Source: Eutreptiella sp. 'Long Island Sound 2002'
Taxonomy: Eukaryota; Euglenozoa; Euglenophyceae; Eutreptiales; Eutreptiaceae
Length of the DNA: 64,000 nt
Direction of reading: 5' to 3'
Assembly (NCBI GenBank): GCA_964036045.1
Contig: OZ038379.1
Location: forward strand, 188,865,885 to 188,929,884
Shown: piece after piece, positions 30,171 through 42,505 of the stretch
Layout of the letters: each line of letters opens with the position of its first letter
Numbering within the stretch: position 1 is the first letter of the stretch
Translations under genes and position numbers: made by a program
The notes under the pieces: model-generated
Seen by the model: the letters and a program-made list of their open reading frames with translations, nothing else
Database searches by the model: none
What the model was told of the DNA's origin: nothing

Positions 30171-32440
30171 CCCTCAATTTCCAGGGTCCAAATCCAAAAA
30201 TATAGAAATAAAATCCTCCTTCAACCCTGAAACAACAACCAGATCCCACAAGTACAGCAATAACCCAATTCACAATCCAAATCAGGCTGCGGGCTTTCGT
30301 TCAGCACACCGGTATTCCCACGGTGGCGGGCATGTACAAGAATTGCACCAAGGAAGAAAGCCCTGAAATTGGCATATGAACACAAATAAAGCAAAGTTGG
30401 GGAAAGAGGTAAACATACACATGCACAGCCATAAACCTCTCATTCTCTGGACTCAAGACCTTCCCTTGACTCACCAACATATTGCCCTGAACCAGGTCAA
30501 ATGGTATGGCTGAATGCCATGTGTCACAAGTCACTACACAAACCCCAAAAATGTGTTCAATCCCAAGCCTCTAAATCCTAGCCCAATAGGGGAGGTGGCG
30601 TGTCATGGCCTAGAGTGGCACTCAGGACCATGCCCTACCCTGACATAACCTTGGTTGGACTTGGAGTCGAATGGGCTTGGAGAAATGACCTATGAGTTTG
30701 AACTCATAACATGCCAAAAAACTGCCAATTCACACCATATTGGCCATATATCAAATATATGCTCAAAATTGAAGTTACCACATATCCAAAGGCTCAAAGC
30801 ATGCATGGAATCGAAGTCTAATATTCATGGAGGATATAGACCGAAGGCCAATGCCCATGTACATCCCCACTTTACCCTCGAAACCCCTTCGGATATGGGC
30901 GCCACGCACTGCCCAAGTCAGCCCATGATCTTGAGACCAATTCTTGTAATCCTTCGTGCGCCAAGCCAAATGGAGTACACGATCCGGCATATGTTGGTGT
31001 TCAACTCCAAAGCATATGCCAACATATGAACAACATACCATGGTTCGACTCTCCATAGGCTTCTTGCTGTTAGCTGACCAGGTGAGTACACAAAATGCAA
31101 AAATGAGCAAAAATTGAGGTCAAAAACATGAAAATATGACCAAATACAAAGTTGTCATGATAGTATATCTCTATGCTCACCCATGATATCCGCTCATTGT
31201 TCAATACACAAATGATTGGATCCATTTGCGAACAATTCCCCCACTTGGATCCCCAATCGGGCGCATGGAGATACCTTCGCCACTCGTATCTACATGCCCC
31301 ATGAAAATGGGAGTGCACTCATGGATCTCTTTACCTAACATACCATGAGCAATACATATGCGGTAGACTTAGTCTAGCGCTTTGAATTCCACAATTGGGA
31401 CATGGGCAAAGCCCTTGTCACGTATGGCTCCCCATCTCTTCGGCCACACGAAGATATATAACATGGGCGTGAGCATATCAAACATATACCATGCATACAA
31501 CACATACCCTCAAAATATGGCTCCCACCATGATATGCCATGTCCCTCCATTGACATAATTTCACGTTAAAAATACGTAGGAACCCAAGAAAAGTTGCTAT
31601 GCAACCCCAACACCCATGCGGCACACTCGAAAGTCGCATTAAAATATTCGGTTGCACGGTCCAAGAGTTATATATCACTTTATACCCTCTTGACCATTTT
31701 CCCTTGCTACACCGGGCATGTGTGCGCACCAAAGGCGTTTGATGCTTCCTAAATTAAGTTGAGACCCAGGCAGTTCCAACCCAACCTTCCTTATTCTCAT
31801 TCCTCACACTCGCGCGTAGATATGGCTCTTCAAAGTGATCCCACGATTCGCTTTTGTTTCCCTTATATCTCCAAGTCAAATGGGTGGCAAATATAAGGGA
31901 AACCTGATTCGGGCATAGGGAAAGGAGTATGACCACTCGAAGAAGACAAAATCAAGTGCGGCGATGTCGAAGTCGAAAATCCGATTTCGACATCACGAAA
32001 AATTCTGATTAAAATTTCGAGTGCTTATTTAGAGAATTGCGGAAGCAACGAACCCTTTACAGATGAAATCTGACCCTTCAGAAACGTTTCCGCCAAAATA
32101 TCTGGAAATAACAGTTAACCAATCGGTTAACGCAAAATCGCGAGCCAACTGACAGTCGCCGATACATTGACCATCAGAACGAAAGGCTGAAAAATTACGG
32201 AAACATTATGATAATAAAACCCTGTTGATTCCTGATATTCCAATATATAAATCTCCGCCGGCGGTACCTCGGTAACGAATATTGCCGCTCATAGCCGCAA
32301 TGACCAAACCTATCACACTATCACATCGGGTTAGATCAGGTGGATGGGAGAGTATGATATCAGCCAATGGCGGCTTGCCGGCACATAGATACACACCCCA
32401 AGTGACCCCAAGATGGCCACGGGGGTCCGAACCGGCTTCA
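30086..32440 (-). repeat. 5' LTR of B (2,355 bp)
   Basis: It is paired with 19245-21599, of equal length, with about nine substitutions by eye. It contains the first 28 codons of gag at its 3' end (minus strand) and the palindrome at 31973-32004. Confidence 0.92.
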
Positions 32441-32445
32441 CCTGT
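32441..32445. repeat. Target-site duplication of B, right copy
   Basis: CCTGT repeats 19240-19244. Confidence 0.8.
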
Positions 32446-35400
32446 ACCAGGACGACCAACTCTCGTGGCTTTCGTCACCTGAGCACCATGTGGAATGCCA
32501 ATGGATCCACCCCGAACGCAATCAGCTCGAAGTGGCCGCGCTGGACACTGAGCCCACTGGGCCAGCAAACCAGGAGTACGGCGTAAGGCCGGAAGTGGCG
32601 AGCCGAGTTGTCGCGGACTTGGGAGCTTCGGATCTGGCCCTGGATGCGTTCTCTTCAGGAACCTCCGCCCATCTGCGGGTGTGTGAAAAGTACTGGAGCG
32701 CACAGGACTCCGCGTGGAAGAAGCACTGGGGTCCGCATCAGGGATTGATGTGGATCCATTGCCCCCGTTGGGACATTCCAAGAGCGATAGCGAAGATTCG
32801 CAAGGACCGCTCCAAGGCAGTGCTGGTTGTTCCTATGGGATGCACCGAGGAGGAAAGTACCCGACATTGGGTAGCCTCATTGACCAACATGACCTTAAAC
32901 AAGGTCGTCCTACCGGCTGGAGAGAGTGTCTATCAGGACGCTAAGGGACAGCCCATGCCACCCCAGAGATGGCCAACGGAATTCCACTATGTGGATGGGG
33001 GCCTTGATCAGGCCGACGCCACGGACTTCGTGTGTGTCAACCGCATCATAGCGGAGCCATGGCGGCAATGCTTTGCGGTTCCCCCTGTTGACATCGAAGA
33101 ATCGGAATCGGAAGACCCCCTCACTGAAGAGGAGTGGGATCTGGTTCAGGGGTATATGGATCAGCCCTTTCACGACTGGGGAAACCAGCGTGAGGGCAAG
33201 GGCCAGGACAGAGCCTGGTGGGAAGTGGACTCGATCGTCTCTGGTTCCTATGACGGGAACACCTTCGTGCAGAGGGTGCTGGACCACCTATCCAGCCAGG
33301 ACGAGCCAATCGGGGGTAACCCACCCACCTACGGCGATCTATTCTGAGGCAAGACCAGAGATGGCCCTTTGGGCCACCTGGGAAGACCACCTGAGCCGAA
33401 GACGAGCGGGGTCGCTACCCCTCAAGTAAGCTCCGTGGTCCAGGTGCCCGGAAAAGCCAAGGCGGAGTCCGATGACTGCCCCAAGATCCAGGCATTGAGG
33501 GCCAGGCTGAAGCAGAAGTATGGTGATACCTTCTTCAGCGGTAAGCCTGTGTTTCCCCCACCGGTGCGTGGACCGTATGGCGAGGCCAAGATACGACTGA
33601 AGCAGGACCCCCGTGTGTATCGGCACCGGGAGTTTGCCCTGAGGGGCGAGAGGAAAGAGGCCATGGAGAAGATCCTCCGTGACTTCATCCAGAGAGGCTG
33701 GCTCGAGCCGTGCCACTCCGAATGGGCCTCTCCGTGCTTCGTCGTCCCCAAGAAGGTTGCCGGTGAGTGGCGGCTCGTGGTCGACTACCGCGGCCTGAAC
33801 GCCCAAACGCAGCATGATAGCTATACGCTTCCCCTCATTGAGGACATGCTGCAAAAACAACACCGGCGGAGGATCTTCACGGTGATTGACCTGAAACATG
33901 GTTATCATCAGATGCCTCTCGCCGAGGAGTCCCGTGCCTGCACAGCCATGAGCACCCCACTTGGACCTCTCCAGTGGAAGGTGATGCCCATGGGCGTTAC
34001 CAACGGCAACGCGGCTTTTCAGCGGATGCTGGAGAACCTGCTTGAGCCGGTGCGCGACTGTGCGGACCCCTTCGTGGACGACGTGATCATCGCGTCCGGG
34101 GACCCCAGCATGAGCTACGAGGAGCTCCTGGAGGGACATGAAAGGGACGTCACTCGAGTGCTGGACCTTCTGGTTCGGCACAAGCTCACGGGCAGCAGTG
34201 ACAAGGCCACCATTGCGGTAAGCGAGGTGGTCTTCGCTGGCCACGTGGTCTGGAACGGGCAGCGAAAGCCCATACCTGGCAAGGTGGCTGCGATTGAGCA
34301 CTGGGAAAAGCCCAAGACGGTCTCTGAGCTACGGGCGTATCTGGGGTTCTGCAACTACTACTCGGGGTATATCAAAATGTATGCCGAGTATGCAGCCCCC
34401 ATGACGACCATGCTCAAGGGCAACCGAGAGGAGACCAAGAAGGGGTCCAAGAAGGCTCTGGTCTGGACTGAAGAGTCCGACCGTGCCTTTGAGGGGATGA
34501 AGCAGGCGCTGCTATCCGCAGTGGGTCTGCTTCCGTGGATCCCGACCGAGGGTTCGTCCTGCGCACCGACGCTTCCGACTACGCCATTGGTGCTGTGTTG
34601 GAGCAAGTGCTTGACGACGGGAGGCACGTGCCCGTGGCCTTCTGGAGCCGAGTCCTGGCGGAAGGCCAGAGACGGACGTGGACGCCCCGTGAAAAGGAGG
34701 CGTATGCCATCGTCATGGCTCTCAGGAAATGGGCTGGGTACATAGCCCTCCACCCCGTCACCGTCTGCCCCGACCATCAGAGTCTGCAGTCGTGGCACAA
34801 GGAGCACGTGGACACCCCCTCAGGTCCCGCCTCCCGACGGGCAAGATGGCATGAGACCTTGGCCAAGTTTGACCTCACGGTTGTGTATATTCCTGGAAAG
34901 GATAACACCGTGGCGGACTGTCTCAGTAGGTGGGCCTATCCCGCCAGCAAGGGCATGACGGATATCTCTGCTCATGGCGATGAGGCTGAGACCGCTGAAG
35001 CCAAGAGGATCATTGAAATGGAGCGCCTGATGGAGGAGGAGGGTGCTAAATGCTTCGTCGTCATGGCTGCAGATGCCCCCCTCGCGTCGAGGGTGAGCAG
35101 AGCGGTCAGAGTACTCGCCCCTGATGGAGCTGAGTCCGACAATCACCTCTTCCCGGAGTCTTGCCTCCAGGACGACTGGACCGACGATTACGCCAAGTCT
35201 GAGGCCTTTGCGGCCGAGTATAGGGCTGTGACCGACCCTGATGACGGGCAGAAGTGGCCAAAGGGGCTGACTGAGGAAGATGGCAAGCTCTACCGGAATG
35301 GTAAGCTGCTAGTACCAGAGTCCCGGGTGCTCGAGCTGTGTGAAGCTTGGCACCACCACATGCTGCACCCAGGGGTCAAGAAGCAAGCTCTTGACATGCA

Positions 35401-36673
35401 GCGTTGGTTCGGGATCGACCATATCGTTCTCTACACCGCCATCAAGAAGGTCAGGAAGGGTTGCTCGGTCTGTCAGGCCTGCAATCCCGATAACCGGAAC
35501 GTCAAGGGGGAAGCCCAATGGACCCCGGTTCCTGACCAGCCCATGGAGAGCGTGGCCATGGACGTCTTCTCCATGCCCGAAGTGCACATTGGCAAGGAGA
35601 CCTTTGACTGTGTGGTTCTCTGTGTGGACCGCCACAGCGGCTACGTTGTAGCCGTTCCGGCACGCAAAAAGGGGTTGCTTGCCAAGGAAGTGGCAGTCAT
35701 GATGATTCGTCATTGGCTGACCGTCTTTGACATCCCCCGCACCATTTGCAGTGACCGAGGGCCCCAGTTTACTGGTGGCTGGTTCAAGGCTATGTGTTCC
35801 CTCATGGGAATACGTCATGCCAAGAGCGTCGCCTATCTCAGCCGGTCTAACGGCCGCGCTGAAGTGGCTGGACGGCAGCTGTTCGAGAAGCTGCGCAAGA
35901 TCCACATCACCAATCCACGTCGGAACTGGTTCGAGGAGATGTGGCCTGCTCTGAAGGCCCATCATGACACCCCCACTCCGGGCGGTTTGTCCCCTCACCA
36001 GATTCTGTTCGGTAGGGACCCCCTGGGTAGGGGACTTCCCTTGTCTGGTGATGGCATGGCCATGGATGCCAAGGAATTCTTCGCGCGGCAAGAGCAAACG
36101 GCGCGGGACATCCGCCAGCAGCTTGAGAAGGAGCATGCTGAGCGTCAGAAGTCCGCCCCGAGCTCGACAGCGCAGAAGTTCAGGGTGGGAGACCCTGTGT
36201 GGGTGATCAGACCCCGCCCTATGGGCACCCACCGCACCAAGACCTGGTTCACACCCGGCGAGGTGGTCCGCAGGATTGGTGAGGACACCTACCGCATCAA
36301 GGTTCGTCACGGACAGTTCCGGGAGCGCCACGAGAGTCAACTCCGTGTGCGGGAACCCGACCTCTGTGGCCAACATGTGTCCCTGAGCTATGCCGCTCAT
36401 GAGGCTGACTCGGATGATGATTATGCTGAGCAGGACGACTATACTGTCGAGAAGATCCTGGCTCAGCGTCCGAAGGCTTCGGCACCCGGAGGTCTGGAGT
36501 TCAAGGTTCGTTGGCGAGGCTATGGGCCGTCCCACGACACCTGGGAACCCGTCTCCTCGTTCGTGCCGCGGGTCAATACTCCCTTCATGGAGTACATCCG
36601 CAAGCACAAGACCAAGATCCATGTTTCGGACTTGGCAGCACTCACCCGGGCGATTGCAGCCAGGGGTGCCTGA
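32446..36673 (+). pseudogene. pol: C2 pol, part 2: MTase-like, RT, RNase H, IN, chromodomain; broken
   Basis: This continues the frame of 18493-19244 across B. It contains a degenerate methyltransferase-like domain (32620-33003), RT (LVVDYRGLN, GYHQMPL, FVDD), RNase H (RTDASDYAIGA), integrase (HHCC; DDE in MDVFSMPE, CSDRGPQF, NGRAEVAG) and a chromodomain (FKVRWRGYGPSHDTWEP). A TGA at 33345-33347 interrupts the frame between methyltransferase-like domain and RT. A one-base deletion near 34530-34535 shifts the frame at the RT/RNase H junction. The stop is at 36671-36673. It is closest in this window to B pol. Confidence 0.88.
32620..33003 (+). other. Degenerate Dam-like domain in C2 pol
   Basis: Motifs are LDAFSSGT, a Trp-rich middle, MWIHCPRWDIP in place of NPPF, SKAVLVVPMG, and FHYVDGG at the end. 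The order is as in B and G, and the catalytic motif is lost. Confidence 0.45.
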
Positions 36674-38079
36674 TCAGCGCCCTGAGCTCTCCCCTGATGT
36701 GTTTTCAGCACTTGTGAGGTCGGCGGATCGTCCCTTACTTGCTTGCTCTCTTCCATCTTTCGGTGACCTGCCATCAGAGTAGCCATATACCCCCCCCTGC
36801 TGAATCCAGAGGAGGATGGCCCCTCTCCTTCAGTTCTATTCGTCACTCCCCACCTGCTGAATCCTTGGGAAACCAGGTAGGGCGACTGACCTTCACAGTT
36901 TTTGAGCTCTTGGGGCCTTGAAGCCCATACGACGTTGCGCAACGGATGCCGCTGTCATCGGCATTGCGATTTTTTGGTGTGTGGTCTGGTTCCATGGCAC
37001 TTGCGGAATCCAGACCAGATGACGTGTGTCTCGAGACTATATATGGCCTGCACTCAGGCGTTTTCCTGTCCACCCTCCTGCATTTGCCTTATCCTGACCG
37101 TGGCGTGGTTTGGCACTCTGTCCAGAGTGTGTTTACACGCCTATTTACCCCGCTTGTTTTGCTTTTCTGTTCCCCAGGATATGTGCATTTGTATGTTACG
37201 ATTGTCAGCCCATCACCGACAGATGGACTGTCTTCTTCCCCCCCGAGGGGATGCGAATCGCAATACAGAGGCGCCCTGAGTCGCCGTTTACATGTTTATA
37301 CACAGGGTCCAGCCTGGACCAGTACCAAATTACATATTCTTCTGTTTGAGTGCCTGTGATGCCGTGTTGCCCTATTCGCTGTGTGTGGAGCTCCTGATGG
37401 CGCCAGGCGGGAAGCCCAGTTGCCTGACTACACTCCCAGCGGTCCGCCACTGTCAGTCCCAGTGTGAGCCTACCGATTCGCAGACGCACTTGCAGTCGGA
37501 TGGCGGCCTCCGGTGCTCCTGACCTCGGTCAGTCTGCCTGGGAAACTGGTGGTTTGAGGAGTCGACGCCTCCGCCCACACTGCATGACCACTCCCTCATG
37601 TATGGCCTTCGTGGTAATAAGGCGAGGGAAAAGACGGCCTTGATGCCCGATCCCTTAAGGACGAGCTCCCTTAAGATCCCTTAAGGAGTTCGGCTGTATC
37701 AATCTGGACTCGCGTCGTATGGATATGGACATGGTGCGCCCGAGGAAGGACCCGTGGGGACTCTCCCCAGTCGGCGGGCCCTGGGAAGCTTGGGGTAGCC
37801 TGATGGATCTTTGTGGTCGCTCTCGACCTGTGGGACCACCTCGGTCGTCGTGTGTCGCCTATGTTGGCCGTGTATGCCACTGCCACTGTGGTGGTGACCG
37901 TAGCAGCCGGCACCCGGTGCGCCTGGTATGGGTTAACGGGTCCTTTGGATGCCGAACAATCGCCGCCAGGACCCGGGACTTGATACTTGATACTATACAT
38001 GTGCTACGAGCTTTTACAGCATCATACCTATCTTACTGTGGGATTTGACAGCCTACCCTGAATCAGCCTGAAGTGAGGG
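36674..38079 (+). other. 3' UTR and polypurine tract of C2
   Basis: This is noncoding apart from the small frame annotated separately. From 37091 it matches the start of the window (C1). A pyrimidine-rich stretch followed by CAG at about 37160-37178 resembles a 3' splice site and is conserved in C1. The purine tract GAAGTGAGGG (38070-38079) abuts the LTR. Confidence 0.6.
37719..38048 (+). CDS. Small conserved frame in C2 3' UTR, function unknown (109 codons)
   Basis: This is the second copy of the frame at 624-959, differing by one silent change and one or two replacements before the ends diverge. I recognise no domain. Conservation of a protein-coding pattern between two otherwise diverged UTRs is the only evidence. 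Confidence 0.25.
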   Translation: MDMDMVRPRKDPWGLSPVGGPWEAWGSLMDLCGRSRPVGPPRSSCVAYVGRVCHCHCGGDRSSRHPVRLVWVNGSFGCRTIAARTRDLILDTIHVLRAFTASYLSYCGI

Positions 38080-39066
38080 TGTGACACCCCCCCCCCCCCT
38101 TCAGGAAGTGGTCCTGGGTACCCGCTGCCATGCTCGGGTGTTACCGAGCCCCCCCCAGGGTTTGCTCTAAGGAGGGGGGTGAAGCGGTACCCAGAACCCC
38201 ATGGCTAGGGTAGGGCATACAACCGGTCTCCGGTCCACTAACCCCATGTATGGAAGAGAAGACCGGTCTCCGGTCCACTAACCCCATGTGCGGAAGGCGC
38301 CCGTTGACGCCCGGTTCGAGCCCGGCGGGAGCGTGTTCCGTGCCGTAAAGCCCCGCATCGGCAACCGATGCACTGCCAGCGGAGATTTGTGTATCAGAAT
38401 ATCAGGAATCAACAGGGTTTTATTTTCATATTATTTCCGTCAATTTTTACGCTCCCGTTCTGATATTCACTGTTTTGACTGCTGGCGGTTGGATCGCGAC
38501 TTTACCGTAACCGCCAGTTTAACTGTTTATAATGGAAATTTTAACGCTATCCGTGACGAAGGCTCCAAAGTCCTCAGGAACTGCATGGATGCTTCCGCAA
38601 TTTTCACATCTTACACTCGCAACCTTAATCCGAATTTTTCAGGATGTCGAAATCGGATTTTCGACTTTGACATCCCCGCACTTGATTTGACCTCTTTCGA
38701 GTGGACCTACGTGCTTCCCTATGCACGAATCCACTTTCCTTTTCTCTTGCCCTCCATTTGTCTTAAAGATATGGGCAAAACAAAGTTGATTCGTGAGGCC
38801 ACTTGTGAAGGTCATATCTCGTGTTGCTTGCGAGGAATTACGATAAGGAAACGTGGGATTTATTCACAATACTCCCGACGTAATTTAGGAAGCATTATAT
38901 GCCTTGCGTCTCCACACGTGCGCGCTAGCGTAATGGATCATGGTCAAGAGGGTAGAGTTTGCGTTGTAACTCTTTGGCCATGATATTGCGTGCGGTAAGA
39001 TAACTTTCGAGTGTAGCGCGCAAGTGTTGGTGTTGCATAGGAACTCTCCTTGAGTTCCTATGAGCG
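38080..39066 (+). repeat. C2 3' LTR, left part
   Basis: It starts TGTGACACC and matches 968-1886 of C1. Unlike C1 it has a ~40-bp tandem duplication (ACCGGTCTCCGG unit) and an extra segment with GGTTCGAGCCC at 38313-38323. It is interrupted by E after the GAGCG at 39062-39066. Confidence 0.75.
39062..39066. repeat. Target-site duplication of E, left copy
   Basis: GAGCG abuts the 5' LTR of E and is repeated at 60434-60438. The uninterrupted site is present in C1 at 1882-1886. Confidence 0.9.
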
Positions 39067-39598
39067 TGTAAGTGCGGCTAGCCCCATCTGCTCAGATTTT
39101 CAGACATTCTGCCCAGATTGGCTACATTTTGGTCATTTTCTTTGCTTCGGCGGAATTGCCGCCTCGCAGCTCAGTCACAGGATATTTCCTATATATTTCT
39201 GATATGCCGGATTTGATTCCGCGGTCCATTCCCCGTAAATCCGCCGCGTTCCGCTATTTTAGCTGGAATTGCCATTTGCCGCTGACGCGCGCTCGCGGGC
39301 CAGATCGGCCAAACATTTTTACATAATTGGATTATTTAAATCTTTTCAGACAGTTTTGGACACTCAGATGTATTTAGAATAATTCGCCGCAATTTTCTTC
39401 ATAGACTGGGATTTTCTGCCGGACCACAATCAGCATGGACCTTGCTTCAGTTGTTGCTGCTCTCGCCTCCGTTGGTGTCCGTGTCTCCGGTTCTACCCCC
39501 AATAACAACATCCAGGGAGACTCCTCGCGTGCCTGCCCCACTGGTCTTGCCGGCCCCGAGCCCTCCGGCACCCTCAACGACCCAGGGCAGCACTTTCA
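39067..39598 (+). repeat. 5' LTR of E (532 bp)
   Basis: It runs from TGTAAGTGCGG to CACTTTCA and matches 59902-60433. It contains a TATATAT box (39190-39196) and the gag ATG (39435). Confidence 0.92.
39190..39196 (+). promoter_or_regulatory. TATA-like box in E LTR
   Basis: TATATAT lies at the same place as in G, although surrounding bases differ between the two. Confidence 0.45.
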
Positions 39599-42470
39599 TG
39601 GTAGCAGAGGCTACCTGAATGTTGTTCCTTTGGTGTCCCAACCACAGCTAGCTCCCCAGTACGGCCCCGTAGACTCCGCCACCTCCGGAGACGTAACGAT
39701 TACGCTGCCGTGGTGCTGTGCGAACGAGGCCTTGAGAGGAATGCCTTGCGCAAGCCCAAATTGCCCAAGAAGGGCACAAATCAGCAGCTGTGGAGGCCCA
39801 GATTACAATCAAGATCCCAGTCGAAATTGGCCATCAAGCAGCTGGAATCTCCCAGCCTACGCTAATGGCAACGCTCCGGTGGAGCTTACGGACCTGGCAG
39901 GTACTAATACTCCTTACCAATGTCCACATTTTGAGACCATCGACGCCGACATTGACGACATTGAGATGGGTGGTCCAGGTGAGGTACCTACCTATAATCG
40001 ACCAGCCTCATGGGCACAATGGGACAACCATTTGTCTTCAGAAGTGACCCGTAACCTTGAGGCGCTTGAGGCCCTTTGTCTATTAGCCACGTCTAAGCTG
40101 ATAGGTCAAGAAAGAATCGCCTCTGATTTTTTATTCGAATATTTTTTCCTCCTTCAAGAAGAAATTAATACCAGGATGTGGTGGTGTTCTCAAGAAGATG
40201 AATCTTTTGCCATTTTTTTGCAGATCTGGGAGGCAAGTCCCTTCCCGAAGGAGAAGACCAAGGCACCTGTTGCCGGGCCCTCCGCCCCTCATCCCTCTGT
40301 TTCCATCCGCGACGATCTAGCCGCCGCGGTTGAGGAAGGAATTTTGGAGGCAGCTAGGCAGGCAAGCCTCGAAATTAGGACTGAAGGAGCTCCCCAAGTG
40401 GACTCCTGGCTGCGAACCACTGAGATTAGCGGTCCGACAGCCTGCTCAGGCCCTTCAGGACACGGTATGTACTGTCCTGCCGACTGCTCTTGCAGATTAC
40501 AGCGAGATACTGAGCTCCAATTGCTCAAAGATCAAATGCAACTCATCATTCAGACGCTGGGAATTAAAGATCTTTTCAAGACCCACATGAGGTCTGAGGG
40601 CGCATCATCGGTGGAACAAACAACAGAACCGTCGGAGGAGGCGACAGAAATTTTTTCGATTGCTCCTTCGGTGGACTCTAAGACCACCGACGCAAGGATC
40701 AGCAGGACTAAGCTAAAGGAAAGGGTTACAATCTCTCGATCTCAGAGTAGATCGGCGAAGGCTAGGACTGAGGCTCAGAATGCCAAACGAACTGCCTCCC
40801 GTACTACCCTTCCTGCTGTTGATTCCAATGCAATAGCCCAGATGTTGCTCGCCCAGACCCTCGCCGGAGCTGGTGTGGCTAATGATGCCGCCAAGGTGTC
40901 TGCCATTACGGCCGGTGTTGGGCTGGATTCACTTCTAAATCCCACTTCATTGCGACTTCGTCAGGTTGCCAAGCAACCGAAGTATAATGGGAACCCCAGA
41001 CGTTGGCCTCAGTTCCAACGGGAATTTAAATTGTGGGTTAAGACTCAAAAGCTCCAGGATGATCAGTTCCTGATGGCCCTCTTGGACTGCCTTGAGGGAG
41101 CGCCGGCCAACACTTGGCTCAGGACCTGGAGTGATCGTGAGGATTCAAGTTCCCCCCTTACCTTTGATGAGGTGTGGGAACAGTTGGAGGTACGTGGATC
41201 CCGGCTGCCTGAGGACCATTACCACCAGATGTTGAAGAATTTTCCTTCGTTCTCGCGATGAATCTTGCACGAAGTGCAAGACAAGAGACAGCGCTTCTGG
41301 AACCTCGTAGAAGAATCTGAACATTCAGGCGAAAAATTTTCTAGTGCCGAGCTGAAAAATCTGATTTTTGACAAGATCCCCTCAGAAACCGCCGCCACCC
41401 TTCGGAATAAACAGTCCGAAGAAAAGGTCAAGACCTGGTGGGCGGAAGTCGATGGCTTTGATGCCTCGGCCAACCGGTTTACCGTCAGGGAGGCACTTCA
41501 AAAGTGCTCCCCCACGTCGTTTACCAAGGTGAAATTCACTGAAAACACGTGGAAAATCAAGTTTAATGAACACGAGGATCGGGACTTGTTTGTCCAAGTC
41601 CTCAATAGGGGAGTAAGTTTCCACGGCCATCGCCTGAAGGCCAGGAACTGGGTGTTTTCGTTCACTCCGCAGGAACTGTGGGAAGAGGTTGAACGGCTCG
41701 CTGACGCCGCCAATCAAAATTTCCATGAGGGTCTTGGGGGAAACAAGAATACCCAGCAAAACACCCAAAATGGGGCCCAAAAGGGCAACAAAAAGGTGAA
41801 TGACACCCGGAATGTTCAGGATCATTGTAGCATCTGCCTTCTTTTAGGTTCTACGAACCGAGCTAAGACGCATTCTACTGCTAATCACCGATGGTCTGCT
41901 TACGATCACAAGGTGATTGGTGAAAATGTCAGTAATTCGCAGAATTCAGACAGGAATGACAGACAGGTGCATGGTGCAAAGGGGGGAAAGGGTAATCCGA
42001 CCCCCTCCGGTGGAAACAAAAATCCTGGAGGCCCTGGCGGGTCCCAAGGCAAAGGAAATCGGACTCCATCCGGCTCCGGTGGGCAGCCAAACGGCCAGAC
42101 AAGTCCCAATGGCAACGCCGGAGGCGGAAATCGAAATCCAGGCCAGACCCCTCAATCCGGTACAAACAAAGGAAATGCTCCAGGATCACAGGGTAAAGGC
42201 AAGGGAAATCCTTCGGGAATCCCTTTCTCTGGTAAGGGCAGAGGGCGTGGCGACGGTGGTGGCCCATCATCCGGCGGCCGTGGCCGTGGACGTGGAAAGG
42301 GCATTCATCGTGTGGATCAGGTCTCAGGTGCAGATCAGGTGTCCGATGCGGATCGAGATTATGTCGAAAATGCCCTGAATCCAGCGGATGATCCGTTCCA
42401 AGATGAGTGGATCGACGAATCAGGCTGTGTTCACAATGTTAACGCAGCCTCTGGAGGTCAGAACGCCTAG
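39435..42470 (+). pseudogene. gag: Gag of E, start inside the LTR, one nonsense codon
   Basis: This corresponds to G gag: ATG in the LTR, reading through the primer-binding site as GSRG, gag core, Cys/His cluster (CSICLLLG) and a Gly-rich RGRG tail. A TGA at 41259-41261 (TTA in G) cuts it after the core segment at FPSFSR. The frame is otherwise open to the TAG at 42468-42470. Replacements relative to G in the LTR-encoded part occur without any indel, which supports a coding role for that part. Confidence 0.85.
39599..39610 (+). promoter_or_regulatory. Primer-binding site of E (initiator tRNA-Met)
   Basis: TGGTAGCAGAGG directly follows the LTR and is identical to G and B. Confidence 0.85.
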
Positions 42471-42505
42471 GGGAGCCACGAAAATCGCCCCTCCCCAGGC
42501 GATTT
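42468..42505 (+). promoter_or_regulatory. Gag-pol stop readthrough site with candidate pseudoknot (E)
   Basis: TAG at 42468-42470 is followed by an in-frame open stretch into pol. The stem arms are 42482-42489 and 42498-42505. Loop CTCCCC (42491-42496) can pair with GGGGAG (42470-42475). It is identical to the G element site. Confidence 0.65.

Larger units (their letters stand above)
19245..32440 (-). mobile_element. Element B: apparently intact Ty3/gypsy chromovirus-type element
   Basis: This 13,196-bp minus-strand element is inserted in C2 pol. It has 2,355-bp LTRs, a TSD, primer-binding site, gag, pol and a polypurine tract. Both genes are open throughout, apart from the single stop between them that looks like a readthrough site. 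I count about nine substitutions between its LTRs. It is the best candidate in the window for a recently autonomous copy. Confidence 0.92.
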
